A DNA stretch of 61,723 nucleotides, from contig CANLRN010000018.1 in NCBI GenBank assembly GCA_947493495.1, forward strand, positions 1 to 61,723. Reading direction: 5' to 3'. The notes under the pieces are model-generated. The model did no database searches and was not told the origin of the DNA. It saw only the letters and a program-made list of their open reading frames with translations. Shown piece by piece: positions 1 to 6,453 of this stretch. The translations under genes were made by a program, and so were the position numbers. Origin of the DNA: an uncultured Aquimarina sp. (GTDB lineage Bacteria; Bacteroidota; Bacteroidia; Flavobacteriales; Flavobacteriaceae). The number at the start of each line of letters is the position of its first letter. Positions within the stretch are counted from its first letter, which is position 1.

Positions 1-65
1 CAATAGGACAATTTGAAACGTAGAAGCTGCTTACCAGTTAGAAACTTTAATGTTACAGTCAAAAA

Positions 66-314
66 ATGTCTATGAATGCGGGTTTAATAATTCTTTTTGG
101 AGGATTTTTATATTGGGCTTATATTCCTGATTATCGAAGAAATCCGAAAGAATTTTGTCGAACTTTAATTGGAATGCCAATTGGGATGTTTCTCAGTGGA
201 ATTGGATTTAAGAACTTAAGCGAGCAATTAAGAAAATGGGCTACGGGAGAAAAAAGTAAAAAAAACTCAAGTAAAAGCTATTTACAACACCAAGTATGTG
301 ATCATAGTAGTTAA
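66..314 (+). CDS. Small membrane protein of unknown function
   Basis: Encodes 82 residues. I do not recognise the family. Residues about 6-20 are hydrophobic (GLIILFGGFLYWAYIP) and could be a membrane anchor or signal anchor. A glycine-rich, weakly hydrophobic second segment follows at about 38-50 (GMPIGMFLSGIGF). The tail is basic, rich in Lys and Ser. A stop codon lies in frame six codons upstream (48-50), so the gene is complete at its 5' end. It is the first of eleven same-strand genes separated by structured spacers, so it may be a cassette gene. The second segment could instead be amphipathic. Confidence 0.5.
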   Translation: MSMNAGLIILFGGFLYWAYIPDYRRNPKEFCRTLIGMPIGMFLSGIGFKNLSEQLRKWATGEKSKKNSSKSYLQHQVCDHSS

Positions 315-324
315 GTGATGACTC

Positions 325-450
325 AAAAGTTCTTGTATATTAGCAATGGCGGAATGCTTGCAAAATAAAAAAATAGCAATCAATGCGCAGTTTTTGTCGA
401 TGGCTTGGTAACATTTTGCCCTGCTATGACACATATATATGTTGTAAAAC
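325..450 (+). repeat. Possible attC-like spacer before the zinc-ribbon gene
   Basis: The spacer downstream of the first small gene ends in ATATATATGTTGTAAAAC (to 450). Its last ten bases, GTTGTAAAAC (441-450), are the exact reverse complement of GTTTTACAAC at 884-893, just after the next gene. Pairing within this spacer is weak (around TAGCAATGG near 343 and CCCTGCTATG near 420). I call it only as the left boundary of the next cassette-like unit. Confidence 0.3.
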
Positions 451-475
451 ATACAAAATTAAAATTGAGAGATAA

Positions 476-877
476 ATGAAAGTTTACGGAAAATGTAAAA
501 ACTGTGAAACTGAAAATAAATATTCAACGAATGCCAATACGCGAGTGGAATTCGCAATGCAAGACGGAGAAACTAAAAATCTGAATTGTAAGGATTGTGG
601 AACGGATACGGAATATCACGTAGATCAACTATACGCGAAACAATCTAAAGTTGCTCAATTGATTGCGGGATTGATACTGTTTATCGGAACGCCACTTATG
701 TTTTTCGGAATTAACCCAATCTTTACGGGGAGTCGGAATCATTATGTAATCTATATTATTGGAGGTTTTTTGCTCGTTCCAATTTTTGCATATGCCGTAA
801 TCAATAAGCAAGATCAAACTCGTGTAAGTGATTTTAATAGACGAACGTTAAAAGGTAGAGTGCATAATATTACCTAA
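476..877 (+). CDS. Zinc-ribbon-like two-helix membrane protein
   Basis: Encodes 133 residues. Two CxxC pairs (CKNC at 7-10 and CKDC at 38-41) frame an N-terminal treble-clef or zinc-ribbon-like module. Two hydrophobic helices follow, at about 60-80 (VAQLIAGLILFIGTPLMFFG) and 90-110 (YVIYIIGGFLLVPIFAYAVI), then a short basic tail. Metal binding is inferred from the cysteine spacing alone; no function can be assigned. The gene lies between two 10-bp sequences that are exact reverse complements (441-450 and 884-893), consistent with a mobile cassette. The ATG follows an A-rich stretch, which is normal in this phylum. Confidence 0.6.
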   Translation: MKVYGKCKNCETENKYSTNANTRVEFAMQDGETKNLNCKDCGTDTEYHVDQLYAKQSKVAQLIAGLILFIGTPLMFFGINPIFTGSRNHYVIYIIGGFLLVPIFAYAVINKQDQTRVSDFNRRTLKGRVHNIT

Positions 878-883
878 AAGTAC

Positions 884-1061
884 GTTTTACAACATTATAT
901 ATAAAATCAGAGCAAAACTTAGTGCTGGATCGAAAGGTAATTTCCTTTTTGCAATAGCGCTAGATTTTTATAAATTAAATAAGAAATAAAAATGCGTAGA
1001 TAGATCAATTGGTTCGGGCATATTTGCCTTGCTCCGATTCATATATTTGCCGTTCTAAGCC
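884..1061 (+). repeat. attC-like structured spacer, site A
   Basis: Begins with GTTTTACAAC (884-893), the reverse complement of the bases in front of the preceding gene, and ends with GTTCTAAGCC (1052-1061). In between, an arm at 896-915 (TATATATAAAATCAGAGCAA) pairs with 1029-1045 (TTGCTCCGATTCATATA) with few mismatches. The inside-out layout (R''-like box ending AAC, inner arms, long loop, R'-like box beginning GTT) is that of an integron attC site. The boxes deviate from the classic RYYYAAC/GTTRRRY consensus but keep the AAC and GTT triplets. The 16 bases at 894-909 recur at 7084-7099. Confidence 0.45.
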
Positions 1062-1105
1062 ATTTGAGCAACAAAATAACTAATCCTTAAATTTTAAAAT
1101 AAGAT

Positions 1106-1804
1106 ATGGCTATAGAAATGACATTGCACTTAGAAGACAAAATCTATAACGTATTAGATTGTAAATTTACTCTAACTCAAGAAACTGATTATACAGGTCA
1201 GCCTTGTGCAAAACCAAATGGGGGTATATTTGATTTAGTTATAGAAGGAGATAAAGATATAGTCATATTTGAATGGGTAATTGACCCAAAAATGATGAAA
1301 AACTGTAAACTTATCATCTCATCAAGGTATGGTACAGGAAAAAGTAGAGTTATAGAGCTATTAGATTGTTATTGTATCAAGAGCAAAGACCACCTAAACA
1401 CAATAAATGATCAACCTTATACAATTTCTTTTAGCATTTCTCCTGCCATTATGATTAATAATGGACAAGAAATATTTGCTAAATTCTGGAAGAAAAGTGA
1501 TTTAAAATTAAAGAATGTTCCCATTACTGTTAGAGAAGAAGAAAAAGAAGAGAAAGAAGTTATTGATTATTATATAACAGATTTAAATAATATACGTTTA
1601 AAAAAGATTTTAGCTGGCGATAAAATATTACTTAATATTCATACCAAAAATATGATTGATGAATTTTTAAGCATCAAATTGGATAACCAAACAATTGATT
1701 TTAAATATAATGGCGAAATCTTAATTGATGATACATTAAGTAGTTATAAAATAGGTAGTAATATCGAAAAAATAGAATTAGAAGCAATTAAACAGCAAGT
1801 ATAG
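1106..1804 (+). CDS. Type VI secretion tube protein (TssD/Hcp, Bacteroidetes type) with C-terminal extension
   Basis: Encodes 232 residues. Residues 1-130 match the pattern of Bacteroidetes TssD (Hcp of T6SS subtype iii): LxLxxKxYNVLxC at 7-19, an ExDxTGQP-like turn near 26-33, FEWVIDP at 55-61, and a YTISFSISP strand near 105-113. Family members are about 130 residues and stack into the secreted tube. Here an acidic linker (EEEKEEKE, 144-151) joins a second beta-rich domain of about 80 residues, so this looks like an evolved tube protein carrying a cargo or adaptor domain. The next gene starts two bases after the stop. No sheath, baseplate or membrane genes are in the window, so this is an orphan tube gene. 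Family call firm; role of the extension inferred. Confidence 0.8.
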   Translation: MAIEMTLHLEDKIYNVLDCKFTLTQETDYTGQPCAKPNGGIFDLVIEGDKDIVIFEWVIDPKMMKNCKLIISSRYGTGKSRVIELLDCYCIKSKDHLNTINDQPYTISFSISPAIMINNGQEIFAKFWKKSDLKLKNVPITVREEEKEEKEVIDYYITDLNNIRLKKILAGDKILLNIHTKNMIDEFLSIKLDNQTIDFKYNGEILIDDTLSSYKIGSNIEKIELEAIKQQV

Positions 1805-1806
1805 AT

Positions 1807-2541
1807 ATGGGTAAGAATATTTTTAAATTAGAAGTAGCTGGAATAACTAAAACCACAGAAATAGAAATTATAGATGATTACCCAATTATAAGAATTACTA
1901 AACAAAAAACAGGTAAAAAAGTAAAACAAAAAATTATAGGTTCTTATAGCGGAGGTCTTCAATATGTTGATGTTGATTTGTATAAAGTTTTAGTTACCGA
2001 TAATGAAGATACTACTTTCAAAATGGAATTTTCAATTGCTCGAGATGCTGCCGCTGTTATACCAGGTAATGATAAAGGAAATACAATGATTCTTTCAAAT
2101 ATGTCATTTGAACCCAAAAATGGTAAAATAAATCATTATTCAGGAAAATATATGAGTGCTTATCCAAAAAAGAATGATACACCTGCTATAAAACTAATGC
2201 AAAGCGGTTCAGAACAAATGCATGCGCAAGCTAGACCAGACGCATTGCTTTTGGACTATAGATTTAAGGAAGATATCGCAAGAGGAGTTATGATTCATGT
2301 AGGGGGTAGTTATGACAATGAAAATTATGGCCATTCTATCTCAGCTTCTGAGGGATGTTTTGGTATTGTTAATGATAACAATTCACCGACAAATACTTCT
2401 GACCAACTAACAAAAAAAGTTATAAACACTATCTGGGAACGAGCAAAAAAGAGCAAAGCTAGTCCTAATCATATTAGAATAATAATAGAAAAGAGAGATG
2501 AAAAAACTATCCCAAATAATGTTATTTTTACGAAAAAATAG
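1807..2541 (+). CDS. Putative T6SS effector with L,D-transpeptidase-like motif
   Basis: Encodes 244 residues with no signal peptide, as expected for tube-delivered cargo. The C-terminal half carries MIHVGG (His164), then after 16 residues SEGCFG (Ser181, Gly183, Cys184). Spacing and order match the YkuD L,D-transpeptidase signature, H-x(14-17)-[ST]-H-G-C, except that Glu replaces the second His. Related motifs occur in the T6SS effector Tlde1 and in DUF5675. I infer a cysteine enzyme acting on peptidoglycan peptides in the prey periplasm. The N-terminal 100 residues are beta-rich and may be an adaptor. It sits two bases after the tube gene and overlaps the lipoprotein gene. Activity is unproven and the fold should be checked. 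Confidence 0.65.
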   Translation: MGKNIFKLEVAGITKTTEIEIIDDYPIIRITKQKTGKKVKQKIIGSYSGGLQYVDVDLYKVLVTDNEDTTFKMEFSIARDAAAVIPGNDKGNTMILSNMSFEPKNGKINHYSGKYMSAYPKKNDTPAIKLMQSGSEQMHAQARPDALLLDYRFKEDIARGVMIHVGGSYDNENYGHSISASEGCFGIVNDNNSPTNTSDQLTKKVINTIWERAKKSKASPNHIRIIIEKRDEKTIPNNVIFTKK

Positions 2542-2962
2542 TATCCTATTTATTTTATTAATTATATCATCTTGTAGTGGACAATTTGACTTTAATGAAG
2601 TTGCCTCTGGCAAATTAATTCCTGAAGGAGAGAATATTGTTTATAATAGAGAGTCAATTAGAAAAATTGATAATAATACCGTTTTTATAAAAAAAATTGA
2701 ACGATATAATAAAGATTTAGATTTATTGGAAGTTGATATCGCAAAAGCAGAAAGTATGCTAACTTATTCAAGAAAAGAATTAGAAGATGATAGTGTTTTA
2801 ATTGATTCTTATAAAATATCAAGAGATAGAAGAGAAACAACTATAAAGGATGGTTTTGTAATAGATAACGGGGAAAAATATAAAATAATTTACAAAGTAA
2901 AAGACACTTTATTATCCTCGAAAGAACAGAGTATATTACTTTTAATAAAATCTGAAAATTAA
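2498..2962 (+). CDS. Lipoprotein, putative immunity protein for the adjacent effector
   Basis: Encodes 154 residues. A basic n-region and a hydrophobic stretch lead to IISSCSG, a Bacteroidetes-type lipobox with the lipidated Cys at residue 26. The mature part is hydrophilic and helix- and strand-rich, with no domain I recognise. The start overlaps the end of the effector gene by 44 bp; ATG at 2519, leaving 20 residues before the SG that follows the Cys, is an equally good start. Translational overlap with the effector plus export to the periplasmic face fits an immunity protein against a peptidoglycan-acting toxin. That role is inferred from position, size and localisation only. Confidence 0.6.
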   Translation: MKKLSQIMLFLRKNSILFILLIISSCSGQFDFNEVASGKLIPEGENIVYNRESIRKIDNNTVFIKKIERYNKDLDLLEVDIAKAESMLTYSRKELEDDSVLIDSYKISRDRRETTIKDGFVIDNGEKYKIIYKVKDTLLSSKEQSILLLIKSEN

Positions 2963-2965
2963 AAC

Positions 2966-3167
2966 GGCTTAGAACAATGTATCCTATGAAAACATAGAGC
3001 CTTTGTGCTAAATCGAAAGTTCTGTGAATATTAACAAAGCCCGCTAAATATAAAATTTGGCGTTTATAGAAGAAAAGATAAAAGCAAAATATTTATATTT
3101 AGCTAAGTAATAAACCGAAACGTATCGCTTATCACCTGCCCTACTTTTCTTATACGAGACGTTCTAC
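2966..3167 (+). repeat. attC-like structured spacer, site B
   Basis: Starts with GGCTTAGAAC (2966-2975), the exact reverse complement of GTTCTAAGCC at 1052-1061 in front of the tube gene, and ends with GTTCTAC (3161-3167). The left side (AATGTAT...GAAAACATAG) pairs imperfectly with the right side (CTACTTTTCTTATAC). The right half, 3116-3160, is 41/45 identical to 6409-6453. At about 200 bp it is longer than typical attC sites (57-141 bp), so the assignment is by layout, not by match to a model. Confidence 0.45.
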
Positions 3168-3201
3168 ATCATCAAGGAAAACCGAGAAACCAATTACAAA
3201 T

Positions 3202-4458
3202 ATGAAAAACTTTTTACCTTTTACTTTGATTATTCTCAGCCTTATAAGTTGCAATCAGAAAGAAAAAACGGTTGATACTATTGTCCCAAAAAATCAAATA
3301 GTAATTGGACAAGTGAGAAGCATCCACTCTGAAATATTAAATGAATCTCGTGAATTTTGGATACACATTCCTGAAAGTGCAAAAGATAGTTCTTTTTACA
3401 AAACTAAATACCCAGTCCTATATTTATTGGATGGGCCAGAACATTTTTATTCTGTAACAGGAATGATCAAACAATTAAGTGCTACAAATGGAAATACAAC
3501 TGTTCCTGAAATGATAATTGTTGCTATCCCAAATACTGACAGATCGCGAGATTTGACACCCACACATGTCGATTTTGATTTCTTTTCGGGTGATAGTATT
3601 CAATATTCTTCCGGCGGGGGCAACAAGTTTCTTGACTTTATGGAGGATGAATTGATTCCACATATAGAGAAAACATATCCAGCATCTTCATATAGGACTT
3701 TTGTTGGGCATTCATTTGGTGGTTTGAGTGTTATTAACGCTCTCGTTAACAGACAACATCTTTTCAATAATTATGTAGCAATAGATCCAAGTTTATGGTG
3801 GGATGATCAATCTTTTTTAAAAGTCGCTGACTCTATCTTATCGGTAAATAAGTTCGACGGTAAAGCTTTGTACGTTGGGGTTGCAAACACAATGGATGAA
3901 GGAATGACAATTAAAGAAGTTAGAAATGATACCATTAATAAATACTCGTCCCATATCAGGTCAATATTAAAATTTACGAATTCAATAGATGCCCAAAATG
4001 ATAATGGTTTAATTTTTGGATGGAAATACTATAATGATGATGATCACAGTAGCGTACCACTTATTACTGAATATGATGCTCTTAGATTTCTTTTTCCTTG
4101 GTATAAATTTAAACAAGAAAATTATAGGTATTCTTTAAGTACTCAAGAATCAATAAATTTAATCAATTCGCATTATAGAAATATTTCAGAAAAATTTGGT
4201 TACAAAGTACTACCACCTGAAAGGGTTATTAATTTAATTGCCAGTGATTTTATATATAGTAAAATGCCTAAAAAAGCTTATGCCTTATTGAATTTGAATA
4301 TTAAAAACTATCCAAAAAGCACAAGTGCATTTGAATCATTAGGAGATTACTACTTATCTCAATCTGACACTTTAAATGCAATTAAGGAATTCAAAAATGG
4401 ACTTAAACATGGAATGAACAAAACGTTAAAGGAAAAATTAAAAAAGTTGGAGAATTGA
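3202..4458 (+). CDS. Putative esterase lipoprotein (esterase D / IroE-like alpha/beta hydrolase)
   Basis: Encodes 418 residues. The N-terminus is a lipoprotein signal ending LISCNQK (Cys17). The hydrolase domain (about 40-300) shows YPVLYLLDGPEHF, the nucleophile elbow GHSFGGLS and a late DDDHSS that would supply the catalytic His. This is the esterase family of PF00756, whose members cleave siderophores, S-formylglutathione or acyl esters. A C-terminal tetratricopeptide-like helical segment (about 340-415, YALLNLNIKNYPKS, LGDYYLSQSDTLNAIKEF) follows. The substrate cannot be predicted. It stands alone between two structured spacers. Confidence 0.75.
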   Translation: MKNFLPFTLIILSLISCNQKEKTVDTIVPKNQIVIGQVRSIHSEILNESREFWIHIPESAKDSSFYKTKYPVLYLLDGPEHFYSVTGMIKQLSATNGNTTVPEMIIVAIPNTDRSRDLTPTHVDFDFFSGDSIQYSSGGGNKFLDFMEDELIPHIEKTYPASSYRTFVGHSFGGLSVINALVNRQHLFNNYVAIDPSLWWDDQSFLKVADSILSVNKFDGKALYVGVANTMDEGMTIKEVRNDTINKYSSHIRSILKFTNSIDAQNDNGLIFGWKYYNDDDHSSVPLITEYDALRFLFPWYKFKQENYRYSLSTQESINLINSHYRNISEKFGYKVLPPERVINLIASDFIYSKMPKKAYALLNLNIKNYPKSTSAFESLGDYYLSQSDTLNAIKEFKNGLKHGMNKTLKEKLKKLEN

Positions 4459-4518
4459 GGAACCCAATAAAAATCAATAACCCGAATTTAACTCTGAAAA
4501 AAAACAAAAAAATGGCAA

Positions 4519-4645
4519 AAACGTGTATAATTCATTGCTAGTTAGAGCTTACTCACAAAAAACCTCTCGGATTTTCTATTCGGTTTGTATTTGCTAAATT
4601 AGGTGCTTAAAACACAGAACTAAATCATACACAAAACCGTTATGC
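4519..4645 (+). repeat. attC-like structured spacer, site C
   Basis: Downstream of the esterase gene, AACGTGTATAATTCATTGCT (from 4519) pairs with AATCATACACAAAACCGTT (4623-4641). The site ends in GTTATGC (4639-4645), a few bases before the next ATG. An inner A/T- and CGG-containing hairpin lies near 4560-4590. Unlike sites A and B, its left box (AAAAAC) does not match the 5' end of its own unit (GTTCTAC at 3161). Either the site is degenerate or the boundary is misplaced. Confidence 0.4.
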
Positions 4646-4651
4646 TTTATT

Positions 4652-5098
4652 ATGAAAAAACTAATACTCTTTACTACTTTTATATTAGTATTAGCATCTT
4701 GTAATCGACCCAATACTAGAATAGGAGTTATTGAAGAAAAAAATCTTACTCAAACCCAAATAGATTCAATTTTGAATGAGTATAATTTTGTGTATGATGA
4801 TTTGACTTTTATAGATAGTACTAGTCAAATACTATTCCCAATTACAACTCAAAAAAGTTACAATAGAAAAAGATATAGTAGCTCTGAATACGGAGCGGAA
4901 GACTATCCTAGATATTGGAATATTTTATTCTATAATAGCATTAATAATAAAACAAACTTACTAACAAATTCTAAAGTTCGGATTTCAGATTTTAGATGTA
5001 ATATTAAAAATTCATGCCCAATTTTGAAAAACAGAATATTAAACAAAATAGGAAATACAGACTACAACAAATATCAAACAGTAGAATTGAAGTCATAA
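4652..5098 (+). CDS. Lipoprotein of unknown function
   Basis: Encodes 148 residues. A lipoprotein signal peptide ends LVLASCNRP, with the lipidated Cys at residue 17. The remainder is Asn-, Ser- and Thr-rich with no domain I recognise, and contains two further Cys (DFRCNIKNSC) that could form a disulfide. It has its own structured spacer on the left and a short palindrome (ACATCTA/TAGATGT) on the right, so it looks like a single-gene cassette. It could conceivably be an immunity protein or a surface lipoprotein, but nothing in the sequence decides this. Confidence 0.6.
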   Translation: MKKLILFTTFILVLASCNRPNTRIGVIEEKNLTQTQIDSILNEYNFVYDDLTFIDSTSQILFPITTQKSYNRKRYSSSEYGAEDYPRYWNILFYNSINNKTNLLTNSKVRISDFRCNIKNSCPILKNRILNKIGNTDYNKYQTVELKS

Positions 5099-5151
5099 GA
5101 ATTTTACACGAACGAATGGATTTAAAAAAGAGAATATTCGAATAGAAAACT

Positions 5152-5170
5152 ACATCTAACAACTAGATGT
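5152..5170 (+). terminator. Short palindrome after the lipoprotein gene
   Basis: ACATCTA (5152-5158) and TAGATGT (5164-5170) form a seven-base stem with a five-base loop, without a following T run. It may be a weak terminator or part of a degenerate spacer whose right end is GCGCTGTGCGTAAGC (5227-5241), just before the next gene. Confidence 0.3.
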
Positions 5171-5248
5171 TCAGTAATTTGTATATTGCATATACTCCCT
5201 TTGGCAGGCAAACACAACATAAAAAGGCGCTGTGCGTAAGCTAAAAAA

Positions 5249-5701
5249 ATGAAATTAACGACAGAAATCAAGGAATATATAGACAAGAGTGTTCTCTGTT
5301 GGCTTGCGACTGTATCGTCTGAAAATATACCAAATGTTTCCCCTAAAGAAATTTTTAACTATTATGAAACTGACAAAATAATCATTGCGAATATTGCCTC
5401 TCCTCAGACCGTACAGAATATTAAACAAAACGAAAATGTTTGTATTAGTTTTATTGACATTCTCGTTCAAAAAGGGTTTCAAGTAAAAGGGAAGGCTAAA
5501 ATTATTGATAAAACCTATTCTCAATTCTCTGAAACAGAAAAGATATTGATTGAGATGACAGGGGGTAATTTTCCTTTTAGAACTATAACAGAAATTACAA
5601 TAGACCAAGTTAAACCAATTATTGCTCCAAAATATATTCTTTATCCTGATACTACGGAAACTGAACAAATTGAAAGCGCAAAAAAGACATACGGGATATA
5701 A
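5249..5701 (+). CDS. Pyridoxamine 5'-phosphate oxidase-like flavin-binding protein
   Basis: Encodes 150 residues of the split-barrel PPOX-class family. Family features are the N-terminal LCWLATVSSENIPNVSPKE segment (phosphate-contacting strand-turn), the DKIIIANIASPQTVQNIKQN region and the VQKGFQVKGKAKIID strand pair. Such proteins bind FMN or F420 and reduce varied substrates; the substrate here is not predictable. The stop is followed one base later by the next ATG, so it is cotranscribed with the two small genes downstream. A second, unrelated-length PPOX protein lies at 57497-58033. Confidence 0.75.
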   Translation: MKLTTEIKEYIDKSVLCWLATVSSENIPNVSPKEIFNYYETDKIIIANIASPQTVQNIKQNENVCISFIDILVQKGFQVKGKAKIIDKTYSQFSETEKILIEMTGGNFPFRTITEITIDQVKPIIAPKYILYPDTTETEQIESAKKTYGI

Positions 5702-5702
5702 A

Positions 5703-6038
5703 ATGAATTATAATAATAAAAAATTCAGAGTTATTGAAAATTCCGAGAATGGAGAGACTACAACAAAAACTATTTTTGAATATAAACAAAATGAAAATAT
5801 TTTGACTTGTTCATATAGTGGGGATAATATTGTAAGTGGACATTTAATTGGATTAGTCAATGAAAATGGTGAAATTGAAATGCGCTATCATCAAGTAAAT
5901 ATAGATGGAAAATTAATGACTGGGATTTGTTCTTCAAAACCTAAGTTGCAGACAAATGGAAAAATAATGCTTTACGAAAAATGGGAATGGACTTCGGGAG
6001 ACAAATCTAAAGGGAACTCAATACTTGAAGAAATATGA
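5703..6038 (+). CDS. Conserved small protein (family often labelled n-acetylglutamate synthase)
   Basis: Encodes 111 residues from the ATG at 5703, one base after the upstream stop. A longer in-frame extension exists but would overlap the PPOX gene by 80 bp and has poor composition. The protein is beta-rich, with repeated Tyr/Trp/Gly motifs (SGHLIGLVNENGEIEMRYHQ, KWEWTSGDKSKGNS). I recall this pattern from a widespread Bacteroidetes family that databases call n-acetylglutamate synthase. The length and lack of GNAT motifs make that name doubtful. Its last four bases overlap the next gene (ATGA). Confidence 0.65.
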   Translation: MNYNNKKFRVIENSENGETTTKTIFEYKQNENILTCSYSGDNIVSGHLIGLVNENGEIEMRYHQVNIDGKLMTGICSSKPKLQTNGKIMLYEKWEWTSGDKSKGNSILEEI

Positions 6039-6346
6039 TACTAGAAGTAGCAATACTAAATGTAAAACTTGGTTCACAAGATAAATTTGAACAAGACTTT
6101 ACTTTAGCTAGTAAATATATTAGTTCAATAAAAGGATACTTAGGACATACATTGCGTAAATGTGTAGAAATTGAAAATCAATATATATTATTAGTTGATT
6201 GGGAAAATATTGAAAGCCATGAAATCGGCTTTCGTAAATCTCAACTATACCAAAAATGGAAAGAGTTATTACACGATTACTATAATCCATTCCCAACAGT
6301 TGAACATTATCAAACAGTTTTCGAAAATAAGAAAAACAATAGCTAA
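6035..6346 (+). CDS. Antibiotic-biosynthesis-monooxygenase-like (ABM) domain protein
   Basis: Encodes 103 residues with the ferredoxin-like alpha/beta layout of the ABM superfamily: an N-terminal VAILNVKLGSQDKFEQDF strand-helix, GYLGHTLRKCVE, then YILLVDWENIESHEIGFRKS, where Trp and His follow the family pattern. Members are small dimeric oxygenases or stress proteins acting without cofactors. Start and preceding stop overlap as ATGA, so translation is probably coupled to the upstream gene. Together with the PPOX protein this forms a three-gene possible redox or detoxification unit. The pathway is unknown. Confidence 0.7.
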   Translation: MILEVAILNVKLGSQDKFEQDFTLASKYISSIKGYLGHTLRKCVEIENQYILLVDWENIESHEIGFRKSQLYQKWKELLHDYYNPFPTVEHYQTVFENKKNNS

Positions 6347-6350
6347 TAAT

Positions 6351-6453
6351 GTATAAAAAACATAGGGTGGTTTAAGATTATTACAAAAGATTTGACTTAG
6401 TACCAATACGAAACGTATCCCTTATTACCTGCCCTATGTTTCTTATACGAGAC
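6351..6453 (+). repeat. attC-like structured spacer, site D (near-perfect 17-bp arms)
   Basis: GTATAAAAAACATAGGG (6351-6367) pairs with CCCTATGTTTCTTATAC (6432-6448) with one mismatch across a 64-base loop. The right half (6409-6453) is 41/45 identical to 3116-3160. This is the strongest hairpin of the 1-7.1 kb region and could act as a folded recombination site. It does not end in a T run, so a simple terminator is unlikely. Confidence 0.5.

Noticed and set aside
5255..5668. 137-codon frame on the - strand opposite the PPOX gene
   Set aside because: It is Phe- and Asn-rich reverse reading of a gene with clear family motifs.
5703..6038. Naming the small gene N-acetylglutamate synthase
   Set aside because: At 111 residues without GNAT or kinase motifs it cannot be that enzyme; the label is probably a propagated error.
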